From Pseudomonas triclosanedens (GTDB lineage: Bacteria; Pseudomonadota; Gammaproteobacteria; Pseudomonadales; Pseudomonadaceae): DNA of 64,000 nucleotides. Both the position numbers and the translations under genes were made by a program. Numbering within the stretch: the first letter of the stretch is position 1; each line of letters opens with the position of its first letter. The stretch covers positions 2,170,001 through 2,234,000 of the forward strand of contig NZ_CP113432.1 in NCBI RefSeq assembly GCF_026686735.1, in the 5' to 3' direction. Under the pieces are notes generated by a model. It was not told the origin of the DNA. It saw only the letters and a program-made list of their open reading frames with translations, and ran no database searches. Below are positions 42,015 through 49,473 of the stretch, piece by piece.

Positions 42015-42483
42015 GGATGGCCTCACGGGTCAGATGGATGGCGTTGCCGGGGCAGGGTGCGAGGCACGCGCCGCAGCCGTTGCACAGGTCGGTATCGAGG
42101 GTCGGAAGCGCCGCGCCGCCCAGTTGTGGACGGAAGCGGATGGCGCGTGGCTCGCAGGCGTCGTCGCAACTGCGGCAATGGATACCGGCCAGTGCCAGGC
42201 AGTGCTCGTCGATGTGCGCGTGCCAGGCAAAGGCTTGCCGCGCGAGGTCGAACACGCCGGCCTTGCAGACGCTGGCGCACTCGCCGCACAGACTGCATCC
42301 GGCATGGCTGAAGTCGAGCTGCGGGAAGCCGCCGTCGCCGATGCGCAACACCTGCTCCGGGCAGGCGTCGACGCAGGCGTTGCAGCGGCTGCAGCCTTCG
42401 AGAAAATCGCTGGCGGTCCAGGGCGGGCGGCGAACGTCAGGCGCCCCACCGAGCCGCCGCAGCAAGGTGCGACGGGCGAGCAC
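42007..42483 (-). CDS. napF: NapF polyferredoxin maturation factor
   Basis: A 158-aa cytoplasmic iron-sulfur protein with cysteine clusters CSRCNACVDACP, CSLCGECASVCK, CRSCDDACEP and CNGCGACLAPCP, as in NapF, which interacts with NapA precursor and helps load its cluster. A GTG start at 42483 is chosen because GGAG lies 8 nt upstream and the following LARRTLLRRLGG matches the NapF N-terminus. The upstream extension to 42558 is not family-like and overlaps napE. Confidence 0.92.
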   Translation of the reverse strand: MLARRTLLRRLGGAPDVRRPPWTASDFLEGCSRCNACVDACPEQVLRIGDGGFPQLDFSHAGCSLCGECASVCKAGVFDLARQAFAWHAHIDEHCLALAGIHCRSCDDACEPRAIRFRPQLGGAALPTLDTDLCNGCGACLAPCPGNAIHLTREAIHA

Positions 42484-42493
42484 GATGGCACTC

Positions 42494-42661
42494 CTACGAT
42501 GGCGGGCCGGGCGGCCCCACCACCAGTTGGTACATCCAGACGATGAATCCATAGCCACCGACGATGGCCACGGACAGCAGAGGGAACAGGCAGATCACGA
42601 GGAACAGGAACAGCCGGGTCTCTTTGCCTTTCTCCGTGCTCGGTCCGGTCTCTTCGTTCAT
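42494..42661 (-). CDS. napE: NapE small membrane protein
   Basis: A 55-aa single-span protein: an acidic N-terminus (MNEETGPSTEKGKETRLFLF) is followed by one helix LVICLFPLLSVAIVGGYGFI and a GPPGPP tail. NapE is found at the head of nap operons and is proposed to assist the membrane complex; its exact role is unproven. It is the first gene of napEFDABC. No clear Anr/FNR site was found in its upstream region. Confidence 0.9.
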   Translation of the reverse strand: MNEETGPSTEKGKETRLFLFLVICLFPLLSVAIVGGYGFIVWMYQLVVGPPGPPS

Positions 42662-42770
42662 GGGGTCAGCCTCCCGCCAACGATTGGAGTTCAGACTAGA
42701 CCCTGCGCCGCATGTGGACAAAAGCCCGCGATGCAGCCGGACGAATGGCGAGGCACGCAACCTTCCGCTC

Positions 42771-42809
42771 GTTCAGCACTGGTTCAGTGAACCGACAGGT
42801 TCCGTTCAG
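42771..42809 (+). promoter_or_regulatory. Phased GTTCAG repeats, candidate PhoP box of oprH-phoPQ
   Basis: GTTCAG occurs at 42771, 42782 and 42804, that is, at 11-bp and 22-bp phasing. The spacing and sequence match the PhoP direct-repeat box described upstream of oprH. PhoP autoregulation at low magnesium is therefore expected. Confidence 0.75.
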
Positions 42810-42868
42810 TGGCCGGCCCTTAACCTGCTCCCGTCAACCAATTACTCATTCCTTGACGGGAGAATCCC

Positions 42869-43480
42869 ATGAAAACCATGAAGAAGATCGCCCTCGCCAG
42901 TGCCATCCTCGGTGCCAGCGTCGCCGCAACCGCAGCCAGTGCCGCCGAGCCGTTCGTAGGTATCACCTGGGGCGAAACCAGCAACAACATCCAGAAATCC
43001 GATGCGCTGAACCGCAACCTGAACAACCCCAAGTTCGACAGCGTGATCAACAACAGCGGCACCTGGGGTGTGCGCGCCGGCCAGCAGATGGACCAGGGGC
43101 GCTACTACGTGACCTACGAGAACGTGTCCGATACCGAGAACGGTCTCAAGCTGCGCCAGCAGAACCTGCTCGGCAGCTACGACGCCTTCCTGCCGCTGGG
43201 TGATAACGGCACCAAGCTGTTCGGCGGCGGTACCGCCGGCCTGGTCAAGCTGGAGCAGGACTCCAAGGGCTACAGCCGCGACAGCGACGTCGGTTACGCC
43301 ATCGGCGCCCAAGCCGGTATCCTCCAGGAAGTCGGCAAGAACGCATCGCTGGAAGGCGGCTACCGTTACCTGCGTACCAATGCCAGTACCGAGATGAGTC
43401 CGCATGGCGGCGGCAAGGTCGGATCGCTGGACCTGCACAGCAGCTCGCAGTTCTACCTGGGGGCCAACTACAAGTTCTGA
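42869..43480 (+). CDS. oprH: OprH outer-membrane protein (PhoPQ- and low Mg2+-induced)
   Basis: A 203-aa eight-stranded beta-barrel precursor with a signal peptide ending AATAASA. The mature sequence is strikingly OprH: FVGITWGETSNNIQKS, LRQQNLLGSYDAFLPLGDN and a C-terminal DLHSSSQFYLGANYKF. OprH binds LPS and stabilises the outer membrane when divalent cations are scarce, which limits polymyxin entry. First gene of the oprH-phoP-phoQ operon under PhoP control. Confidence 0.97.
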   Translation: MKTMKKIALASAILGASVAATAASAAEPFVGITWGETSNNIQKSDALNRNLNNPKFDSVINNSGTWGVRAGQQMDQGRYYVTYENVSDTENGLKLRQQNLLGSYDAFLPLGDNGTKLFGGGTAGLVKLEQDSKGYSRDSDVGYAIGAQAGILQEVGKNASLEGGYRYLRTNASTEMSPHGGGKVGSLDLHSSSQFYLGANYKF

Positions 43481-43490
43481 CCGATACTGC

Positions 43491-43514
43491 AACCGGGCCG
43501 CGCTAGGCCCGGTT
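43491..43514 (+). other. Intercistronic hairpin between oprH and phoP
   Basis: AACCGGGCC / GGCCCGGTT, perfect 9-bp stem, loop of 6 nt, no T-tract. Likely an attenuating or mRNA-stabilising hairpin that keeps oprH expression above that of phoPQ. Confidence 0.6.
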
Positions 43515-43536
43515 GCCTGATTAAGGGAGCAAGCGC

Positions 43537-44214
43537 ATGAAACTGCTGGTGGTGGAAGACGAGGCGCTGTTGCGTCATCACCTGTATACCCGGCTCGGCG
43601 AGCAAGGCCACGTGGTCGATGCCGTGGCCGATGCCGAAGAGGCGCTGTACCGCGCCAACGAATACCACCATGACCTGGCAATGATCGATCTCGGCCTGCC
43701 GGGCATGAGCGGCCTGGACCTGATCCGCGAGTTCCGCAGCCAGGGCAAGACCTTCCCGATCCTCATCCTCACCGCTCGCGGTAACTGGCAGGACAAGGTC
43801 GAGGGCCTGGCCGCCGGCGCCGACGACTACGTGGTGAAACCGTTCCAGTTCGAGGAGCTGGAAGCGCGCCTGAATGCGCTGCTGCGCCGCTCCAGCGGCT
43901 TCTCCCAGTCGACCATCGAAGCCGGGCCGTTGCTGCTCGACACCAATCGCAAGCAGGCGCTGGTCAACGGCGAGTCGCTGCAACTGACCGCGTTCGAATA
44001 CCGCATCCTCGAATACCTCATGCGACATCACCAGCAGGTGGTGGCCAAGGAGCGGTTGATCGAGCAGCTCTACCCGGACGACGAGGAGCGCGACCCGAAC
44101 GTGATCGAGGTGCTGGTCGGCCGCCTGCGCCGCAAGCTTGAGGCTGCCGAAGGTTTCAAACCCATCGATACGGTGCGCGGCCAGGGCTACATCTTCAACG
44201 AGTTGTGCAAGTGA
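43537..44214 (+). CDS. phoP: PhoP response regulator
   Basis: A 225-aa OmpR-family regulator. E8/D9, phospho-acceptor D51 (AMIDLGLPGMSG) and K101-type lysine in DDYVVKPFQFEE are intact. The winged helix spans about residues 130-222 (FEYRILEYLMRHHQQVVAKE, VEVLVGRLRRKL, GQGYIFNE). It activates oprH and resistance genes upon low magnesium. A GGGAGCAAG site precedes the ATG. The stop overlaps the phoQ start by 4 bp. Confidence 0.97.
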   Translation: MKLLVVEDEALLRHHLYTRLGEQGHVVDAVADAEEALYRANEYHHDLAMIDLGLPGMSGLDLIREFRSQGKTFPILILTARGNWQDKVEGLAAGADDYVVKPFQFEELEARLNALLRRSSGFSQSTIEAGPLLLDTNRKQALVNGESLQLTAFEYRILEYLMRHHQQVVAKERLIEQLYPDDEERDPNVIEVLVGRLRRKLEAAEGFKPIDTVRGQGYIFNELCK

Positions 44215-45554
44215 TCCGTTCGCTGCGCGTTCGTCTGATGATCGGTGCGGCGACCCTTGCCGTCCTGTTCATGGCGGCACTCCTGCCGGCGTTGCAGCGG
44301 GCGTTCAGCATCGCCCTGGAGAACGCCATCCAGCAGCGCCTGGCGGCGGACGTGGCGACGCTGGTGTCGGCCGCGCGCATAGAGGGTGATCGGCTGAGCA
44401 TGCCCGAGCATCTGCCGGTGGAAGACTTCAACCTTCCCGAATCCAAGCTGCTGGGCTTCATCTACGATCAGTCGGGCCAGCTTGTCTGGCGTTCCACCTC
44501 GGCTCAGGACGAGACTGTCGAATACTCGCCCAAGTACGACGGCATGATGGATGAGTTCACCCGCATCCGCGACGCTTCCGGCCAGGAGTTCTTCGTCTAC
44601 GACGTTGAAATCGACCTGCTCGGCGGCAAGCAGGCGGCCTACAGCATTGTCACCATGCAGCCGGAAAGCGAGTTCCGTGAATTGGTCAGCGGCTTCCGCG
44701 ACCAGCTCTATCTCTGGCTCGGCGGGGCCCTGCTACTGCTGTTGGGGATGCTCTGGCTCGGGCTGGGCTGGGGCTTTCGCTCGATGCGCGGGCTGCGGGC
44801 CGAGCTGGACCAGATCGAGGCCGGCGACCGTGAACGCCTGAGCGACGAGCACCCAGACGAAATGCTGCGCCTGACCGGCTCGCTGAACCGTCTGCTCGAC
44901 AGCGAACGTACCCAGCGCGAGCGCTACCGCAATTCCTTGGGCGACCTCGCGCACAGTCTGAAGACGCCGCTGGCGGTGTTGCAGGGCGTCAGCGAGAAGC
45001 TCGCCGCGCAGCCGCAGAACCGCGAGCAGGTGCATGTTCTGCAAACCCAGATCGAGCGCATGAGCCAGCAGATCGGCTACCAGTTGCAGCGTGCCAGCCT
45101 GCGCAAGAGTGGCCTGGTCCGCCATCGTGCGCAGCTCGATCCGCTGCTCGATACCATCAGCGGGGCGCTGGACAAGGTCTACCGCGACAAGCGCGTGCAA
45201 TTGCAGCGGGACATTCCTCCGGGCTTCGTTCTGCCGCTGGAGAAGGGCGCGCTGCTGGAGATGCTCGGCAACCTGCTGGAGAACGCCTACCGCCTGTGTC
45301 TGACCACGGTGAAGGTCAGCGCGCGGAAGAGTGGCCGATGGTTCGAGCTGTGCATCGAGGACGACGGCCCCGGTGTGCCGGTCAGCCAGCGCGAACGCAT
45401 CCTCAAGCGCGGCGAGCGCCTGGACACCCAGCACCCCGGCCAGGGTATCGGCACGGCGGTGGTGAAGGACATCATCGACAGCTACGACGGCGAGCTGGAG
45501 CTGGATGACTCCGAGCTGGGCGGGGCGTGTTTCCGGGTTCGCCTGCCGGGTTAG
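44211..45554 (+). CDS. phoQ: PhoQ sensor kinase
   Basis: A 447-aa membrane kinase starting at GTG 44211 (GTGA overlap with phoP). TM1 (about residues 8-28) is followed by a periplasmic PDC-like sensor with acidic patches that bind divalent cations, then TM2 near 170-190. The H-box is SLGDLAHSLKTPLAVLQG with H248. ATPase motifs are GNLLENAYRLCL, CIEDDGPGVP and GQGIGTAVVKDI. Senses Mg2+/Ca2+ and cationic peptides; cognate PhoP is immediately upstream. Confidence 0.96.
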   Translation: MIRSLRVRLMIGAATLAVLFMAALLPALQRAFSIALENAIQQRLAADVATLVSAARIEGDRLSMPEHLPVEDFNLPESKLLGFIYDQSGQLVWRSTSAQDETVEYSPKYDGMMDEFTRIRDASGQEFFVYDVEIDLLGGKQAAYSIVTMQPESEFRELVSGFRDQLYLWLGGALLLLLGMLWLGLGWGFRSMRGLRAELDQIEAGDRERLSDEHPDEMLRLTGSLNRLLDSERTQRERYRNSLGDLAHSLKTPLAVLQGVSEKLAAQPQNREQVHVLQTQIERMSQQIGYQLQRASLRKSGLVRHRAQLDPLLDTISGALDKVYRDKRVQLQRDIPPGFVLPLEKGALLEMLGNLLENAYRLCLTTVKVSARKSGRWFELCIEDDGPGVPVSQRERILKRGERLDTQHPGQGIGTAVVKDIIDSYDGELELDDSELGGACFRVRLPG

Positions 45555-45560
45555 CGCCGG

Positions 45561-46292
45561 TTACGCGCCATCTGCCGCCGGAAGGATTTCCAGCAGGGTG
45601 AGGTCCAGGCCCAGGGGCTGGAAGAAGTGTTCGATGATGGTCTTCTGGCTGGCCTGCAGGCGGTCGCCGGGTGCCTTGACCTCAACGAAGCGCACTTCTC
45701 CCTCCTTCCATAGCGTGAGGTCCGGCCAGCCGCGGCGGAACTGGTACGGATCGTCACCGAAGCGGCGGGCGATGGCCGTCAGGAGCTGCGCACCCAGCAC
45801 CTGGTAGAGCTCGACGAACATCCAGCGCTGCAAGCCGGGAAAATAGCTGTGGATCAGGGCGTCGCTGCGTGGCTGGTAGAGGCCGCTGGCCGGGTTTCGC
45901 TCGAACCAGTGTGCCAGGTTGGCCCCAAGCTGCTCGGGCGTGGTCCGGCTGATCTGATCGACCAGTTCGTCGACGGGAAAGCGGTCTTCGTCGAAGGCGA
46001 CATTCCCGGCGTAGAGGGCTTCTACGTAAATGGAAGCGTGCCGTGGAGCGAGCGATGCGAAGGACAGCGCCTTGATCAGGTTGAGCAGCAGGCCGCCCTC
46101 GCCGGCATAGCCGCGCCAGCCTTCGGCTTCGAACGCCGCCATCGCCGCACGCTCCACCCGCACCGCTTCACCGCTGGGCAGGCGCCATGTGCGAGGTTCG
46201 GCTCCGGGCTTCAACGCTATCGTTTGCGTTGCCACACCCAGGCGTTGGGCCGCCCGTTGCAGCGAGGAGGGTTTCACCTGCGAGTTGGTCAT
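45561..46292 (-). CDS. Short VRR-NUC (PD-(D/E)XK) nuclease-domain protein
   Basis: A 243-aa protein converging with phoQ (6-bp gap). The C-terminal VRR-NUC domain has GWPDLTLWKEGEVRFVEVKA, which contains the D...ExK catalytic triad, followed by RLQASQKTIIEHF. Full-length bacterial FAN1-like VRR-NUC proteins are about 550 aa; here the N-terminal SAP/helical regions are missing, though the reading frame is intact and the 140 N-terminal residues are coherent. Start at 46292 overlaps the AraC stop by 4 bp, so they are co-translated. Structure-specific DNA nuclease activity is inferred. Confidence 0.85.
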   Translation of the reverse strand: MTNSQVKPSSLQRAAQRLGVATQTIALKPGAEPRTWRLPSGEAVRVERAAMAAFEAEGWRGYAGEGGLLLNLIKALSFASLAPRHASIYVEALYAGNVAFDEDRFPVDELVDQISRTTPEQLGANLAHWFERNPASGLYQPRSDALIHSYFPGLQRWMFVELYQVLGAQLLTAIARRFGDDPYQFRRGWPDLTLWKEGEVRFVEVKAPGDRLQASQKTIIEHFFQPLGLDLTLLEILPAADGA

Positions 46293-47290
46293 TGTCGTTC
46301 GCCGTTGCGATAAGCCCCCGGTGTCAGCCCCGTCCACTTCTTGAACGCGCGATGGAAGGCCGAGGGTTCGGAGAAGCCGAGCTGGTCGGCGATGTCCTGT
46401 ATCGATAGCTCGTCGCGGCCCAGGTAGTAGATTGCCAGGTCGCGGCGCAGTTGGTCCTTGAGGTCCTGAAAGTTGGCGCCTTCCTCGCGCAGGTGGCGGC
46501 GCAGTGTCTGCGGGCTGATGTGCAGTTGCGCGGCGACCTGCTCTAGGTCCGGCCAGTTGCGACAGTCGCGGCCGAGCAGGCGGCGGATCTGGCTGGTCAG
46601 GCTGTCACCACCGTCCGGGCGGGCTAGCAGGTCGGCGGGAGAGTCCTTGAGGAAGTGCTTGAGCGTGCGTTCGTCCTGCAGCAGCGGCATGTCCAGGTAG
46701 CGCGCCGGCAGCAGCAGGCTGGTGGCGTCGGCGGCGAAGCGGCGCGGGCAGGGGAACAGCAGGTCGTACTCGGCCTGGTGCTCCGGCGCGGGGTAGGTGA
46801 AGGTCGCCTGTTCCAGGCGGATGCGCTGGCCGATCAGCCAACTGGCCAGGCGATGCCAGATCAGCAGCAGGCTTTCCACGAGAAAGTGGTCGGGGTCGCG
46901 CAAGTGCTGGTCGTCGAGCGTCAGGCGCGCCAGTTCGCCTTCGCGCTGCAGGTGAATCCGCGGCGCAGAGGGGAACAGGTTATAGAACAGCGTGCCCCGG
47001 CCCAGGGCCTTTTCCAGCGTGCGGCAGTGAATGATCGCGTTGCACATCATGGCGAAGGTTCCGCGTTTGCTCGGCATCGCGCCAAAGCCCATGTACTCGT
47101 CGTCCAGCGCTTCCCACAGGCGCTGTATCAGCCGGCTGAACTGGTCGGGGTCGATGCGTGCGCGGGGCTCGTCGAGGACCGCCGGGGCGATTCCGGCATC
47201 GCGCAGCAGGGCCGTCACGTCCAGCCCCTGGCGCCGTGCACCCTGCACGGCGGCGCGGACGAAATGACTGGCAATGGTGCGTTCTCGCAT
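46289..47290 (-). CDS. AraC-family regulator (OruR/ArgR-like type)
   Basis: A 333-aa regulator with the Arabinose_bd N-terminal domain (PF12625 type; LLRDAGIAPAVLDEPRARID and YMGFGAMPSKRGTFAMMC). The C-terminal AraC HTH spans about residues 235-330 (VAAQLHISPQTLRRHLREEG and IQDIADQLGFSEPSAFHRAF). Its effector is unknown. It lies divergent to dctA across a 369-bp region but is coupled by a 4-bp overlap to the VRR-NUC gene. In PAO1 an AraC gene also precedes dctA (PA1182, from memory). Confidence 0.88.
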   Translation of the reverse strand: MRERTIASHFVRAAVQGARRQGLDVTALLRDAGIAPAVLDEPRARIDPDQFSRLIQRLWEALDDEYMGFGAMPSKRGTFAMMCNAIIHCRTLEKALGRGTLFYNLFPSAPRIHLQREGELARLTLDDQHLRDPDHFLVESLLLIWHRLASWLIGQRIRLEQATFTYPAPEHQAEYDLLFPCPRRFAADATSLLLPARYLDMPLLQDERTLKHFLKDSPADLLARPDGGDSLTSQIRRLLGRDCRNWPDLEQVAAQLHISPQTLRRHLREEGANFQDLKDQLRRDLAIYYLGRDELSIQDIADQLGFSEPSAFHRAFKKWTGLTPGAYRNGERQ

Positions 47291-47394
47291 GGGAAATCCT
47301 TGTTGTTCTGCCCGTGCGTCATTCGTGCGCGCGGTGTCTCCGGCCGCCGCTGGAGCGGAGGTAGCGGGGTCTACAATCTACGGTACGAAAGGCG

Positions 47395-47450
47395 TGGCGG
47401 ATACCCGCCAGAGGGCGGGAAATCCGCCAGCTCGAAGGCGGGTTTCCGCC
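47395..47450 (+). promoter_or_regulatory. Three GGCGG-N4/5-CCGCC dyads, candidate DctD enhancer sites
   Basis: TGGCGG-ATAC-CCGCCA (47395-47410), GGCGG-GAAAT-CCGCC (47414-47428) and GGCGG-GTTT-CCGCC (47437-47450) form a tight array 80-130 bp upstream of the sigma-54 promoter. They resemble the inverted-repeat UAS bound by the DctD enhancer protein in rhizobial dctA promoters. Confidence 0.7.
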
Positions 47451-47526
47451 ATTTTCTATCCGTTCCGTGCCGCTCATTTGCGTGCAACTATTTGAAAATA
47501 AAGGATTAATTGATTTTATAAAGGTC

Positions 47527-47541
47527 TGGCACAGCACTTGC
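47527..47541 (+). promoter_or_regulatory. Sigma-54 (RpoN) promoter of dctA
   Basis: TGGCAC-AGCAC-TTGC is a perfect match to the -24/-12 consensus, 119 bp upstream of the dctA start. dctA in pseudomonads is known to be RpoN and DctB/DctD dependent. Confidence 0.9.
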
Positions 47542-47659
47542 CATAAGCGTTCAAGGCCTGCCCGTGGGCAAGCCCTGAAAACAAATTCTCCCATTGCAGG
47601 GAGATAACGCGTTCGGTCATGCGCCCCTCGGGAGCGCATGCCGTGAGGACAAAGCTGCC

Positions 47660-48964
47660 ATGACCAAGCAACCCTTCTACAAGAGCCTGTACGTACAGGT
47701 GCTGATCGCCATCGCCATCGGTATCGCTCTGGGCCACTTCTACCCGGATACCGCCAAGCTGATGAAGCCGCTGGGCGATGGCTTCGTCAAACTGATCAAG
47801 ATGGCCATCGCGCCGATCATCTTCTGCACCGTGGTCACCGGCATCGCCGGCATGCAGAACATGAAGGCGGTGGGCAAGACTGGCGGCATGGCGCTGCTGT
47901 ACTTTGAAATCGTTTCCACCATCGCGCTGATCATCGGCCTGGTCGTGGTCAACGTCGTCCAGCCTGGCGCCGGTATGCACGCCGACGTCGCCACGCTGAC
48001 CGCAGAGATGAACAAGAACGCGGCGCTCACCGGCTACATCGCTTCCGGTGCGAAGCAGAGCACCATCGACTTCTTCATGAACGTGATCCCCAACACCGTG
48101 GTCGGTGCGTTCGCCAATGGCGACATCCTGCAGGTGCTGTTCTTCTCCGTGCTGTTCGGCTACGCGCTGCACCGCATGGGCGACTACGGCCAGCCGGTGT
48201 TCCAGTTCATCGATCGCATCACCCACGTGATGTTCAACATCATCAACGTGATCATGAAGGTTGCGCCCATCGGTGCCTTCGGCGCGATGGCATTCACCAT
48301 CGGTGCCTACGGCCTGGGTTCGCTGGTGCAGCTCGGCCAGTTGATGCTGTGCTTCTACATCACCTGCATCCTCTTCGTGCTGATCGTCCTGGGCGGTATC
48401 GCCCGTGCCCACGGCTTCAGCATCCTGCGTTTCATCTCCTACATTCGTGAGGAGCTGCTGATCGTGCTGGGTACCTCGTCTTCCGAGTCTGCCCTGCCGC
48501 GCATGATCGCCAAGATGGAGAAGCTGGGTGCCGAGAAGAGCGTGGTGGGCCTGGTCATTCCGACCGGCTACTCGTTCAACCTCGACGGTACCTCGATCTA
48601 CCTGACGATGGCCGCCGTGTTCATCGCCCAGGCCACCGACACGCCGATGGACATCACCCACCAACTCACCCTGCTGGTGGTGCTGCTGATCGCATCCAAG
48701 GGCGCCGCTGGCGTTACCGGTTCGGGCTTCATCGTGCTGGCTGCCACTCTGTCCGCCGTCGGCCACCTGCCGGTTGCTGGCCTTGCGCTGATCCTGGGTA
48801 TCGACCGCTTCATGTCCGAAGCCCGCGCCCTGACCAACCTGGTGGGCAACGGCGTGGCCACCATCGTGGTCGCCAAATGGTGCAAGCAACTGGACGAGAA
48901 GACCCTGGCGAGCGAACTGGCCGCAGGCCCGAGCGGCTCGGCGGAAGTCCAGCCGTCCCATTGA
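47660..48964 (+). CDS. dctA: C4-dicarboxylate:cation symporter DctA
   Basis: A 434-aa DAACS-family transporter for succinate, fumarate and malate. Hallmarks are [19 protein letters not shown], the serine-rich hairpin [40 protein letters not shown] and [20 protein letters not shown]. Eight or more hydrophobic segments. GAGGA precedes the ATG at 47660. Upstream in-frame codons from 47594 are non-membrane and belong to the leader. Controlled by the sigma-54 promoter and dyads above. Terminated at 49016-49042. Confidence 0.96.
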   Translation: MTKQPFYKSLYVQVLIAIAIGIALGHFYPDTAKLMKPLGDGFVKLIKMAIAPIIFCTVVTGIAGMQNMKAVGKTGGMALLYFEIVSTIALIIGLVVVNVVQPGAGMHADVATLTAEMNKNAALTGYIASGAKQSTIDFFMNVIPNTVVGAFANGDILQVLFFSVLFGYALHRMGDYGQPVFQFIDRITHVMFNIINVIMKVAPIGAFGAMAFTIGAYGLGSLVQLGQLMLCFYITCILFVLIVLGGIARAHGFSILRFISYIREELLIVLGTSSSESALPRMIAKMEKLGAEKSVVGLVIPTGYSFNLDGTSIYLTMAAVFIAQATDTPMDITHQLTLLVVLLIASKGAAGVTGSGFIVLAATLSAVGHLPVAGLALILGIDRFMSEARALTNLVGNGVATIVVAKWCKQLDEKTLASELAAGPSGSAEVQPSH

Positions 48965-49015
48965 GTATTCGATGAAAGATTCGGCCCGGTGAACGTGAAG
49001 CACCGGAGCCTTTCC

Positions 49016-49042
49016 AGCCCGCTCCCATGAGCGGGCTTTTTT
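49016..49042 (+). terminator. Intrinsic terminator of dctA
   Basis: AGCCCGCT-CCCATG-AGCGGGCT followed by TTTTT. Confidence 0.92.
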
Positions 49043-49059
49043 ATGGGCGAACGGTTGGC

Positions 49060-49370
49060 GATACCCATCGATGATTGCGTGGCTGCGTTGATGGGTATCG
49101 CATGCTCCACCCATCCTGCGTAGAGATCGGCGCAAGCCCGCTCCATCGGGTCCACTTTCCAGGCAGGTTCGTAGGATGGGTGGAGCGAAGCGATACCCAT
49201 CGATGATTGCGTGGCCGCGTTGATGGGTATCGCAAGCTCCCCCTATCCTGCGTAGAGATTGGCCCAAGCCCGCTCCATCGGGTCCACTTTCCAGGCAGGT
49301 TCGTAGGATGGGTGGAGCGAAGCGATACCCATCGATGATTGAGTAGCTGCGTTGATGGGTATCGCAAGCT
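49060..49370. repeat. 132-bp tandem array of palindromic repeats (2.4 copies)
   Basis: GATACCCATCGATGATTG starts units at 49060, 49192 and 49324, an exact 132-bp period. Each unit carries a dyad (GATACCCATC ... GATGGGTATCGC) followed by CTCCACCCATCCTGCGTAGA, a spacer with CAAGCCCGCTCCATCGGGTC, and GTAGGATGGGTGGAGCGAAG. Unit differences are few (for example CTCCACCCATC against CTCCCCCTATC), so the amplification is recent. No gene overlaps it. Confidence 0.9.
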
Positions 49371-49442
49371 GCTATCTGCGATTGCGGCAGGCGGCATATT
49401 CGCAGGAGCGCCTTGTCCGCGATCCCGGGGGGAGGAGAGAGG

Positions 49443-49463
49443 CGCCAGGCGAGTGGCCTGGCG
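49443..49463 (-). terminator. Hairpin after cyaB
   Basis: CGCCAGGC-GAGTG-GCCTGGCG, 8-bp perfect stem, 10 bp after the cyaB stop; the minus-strand tail has only a weak T content, so termination is tentative. Confidence 0.5.
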
Positions 49464-49473
49464 TCGGCAAGGA

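Noticed and set aside
42662..42770. Anr/FNR box for the nap operon
   Set aside because: No TTGAT-N4-ATCAA-like sequence could be found between napE and oprH.
49060..49370. CRISPR array
   Set aside because: The repeat unit is 132 bp with almost identical spacers and an internal dyad, and no cas genes are present. It is a tandem duplication of a palindromic repeat.
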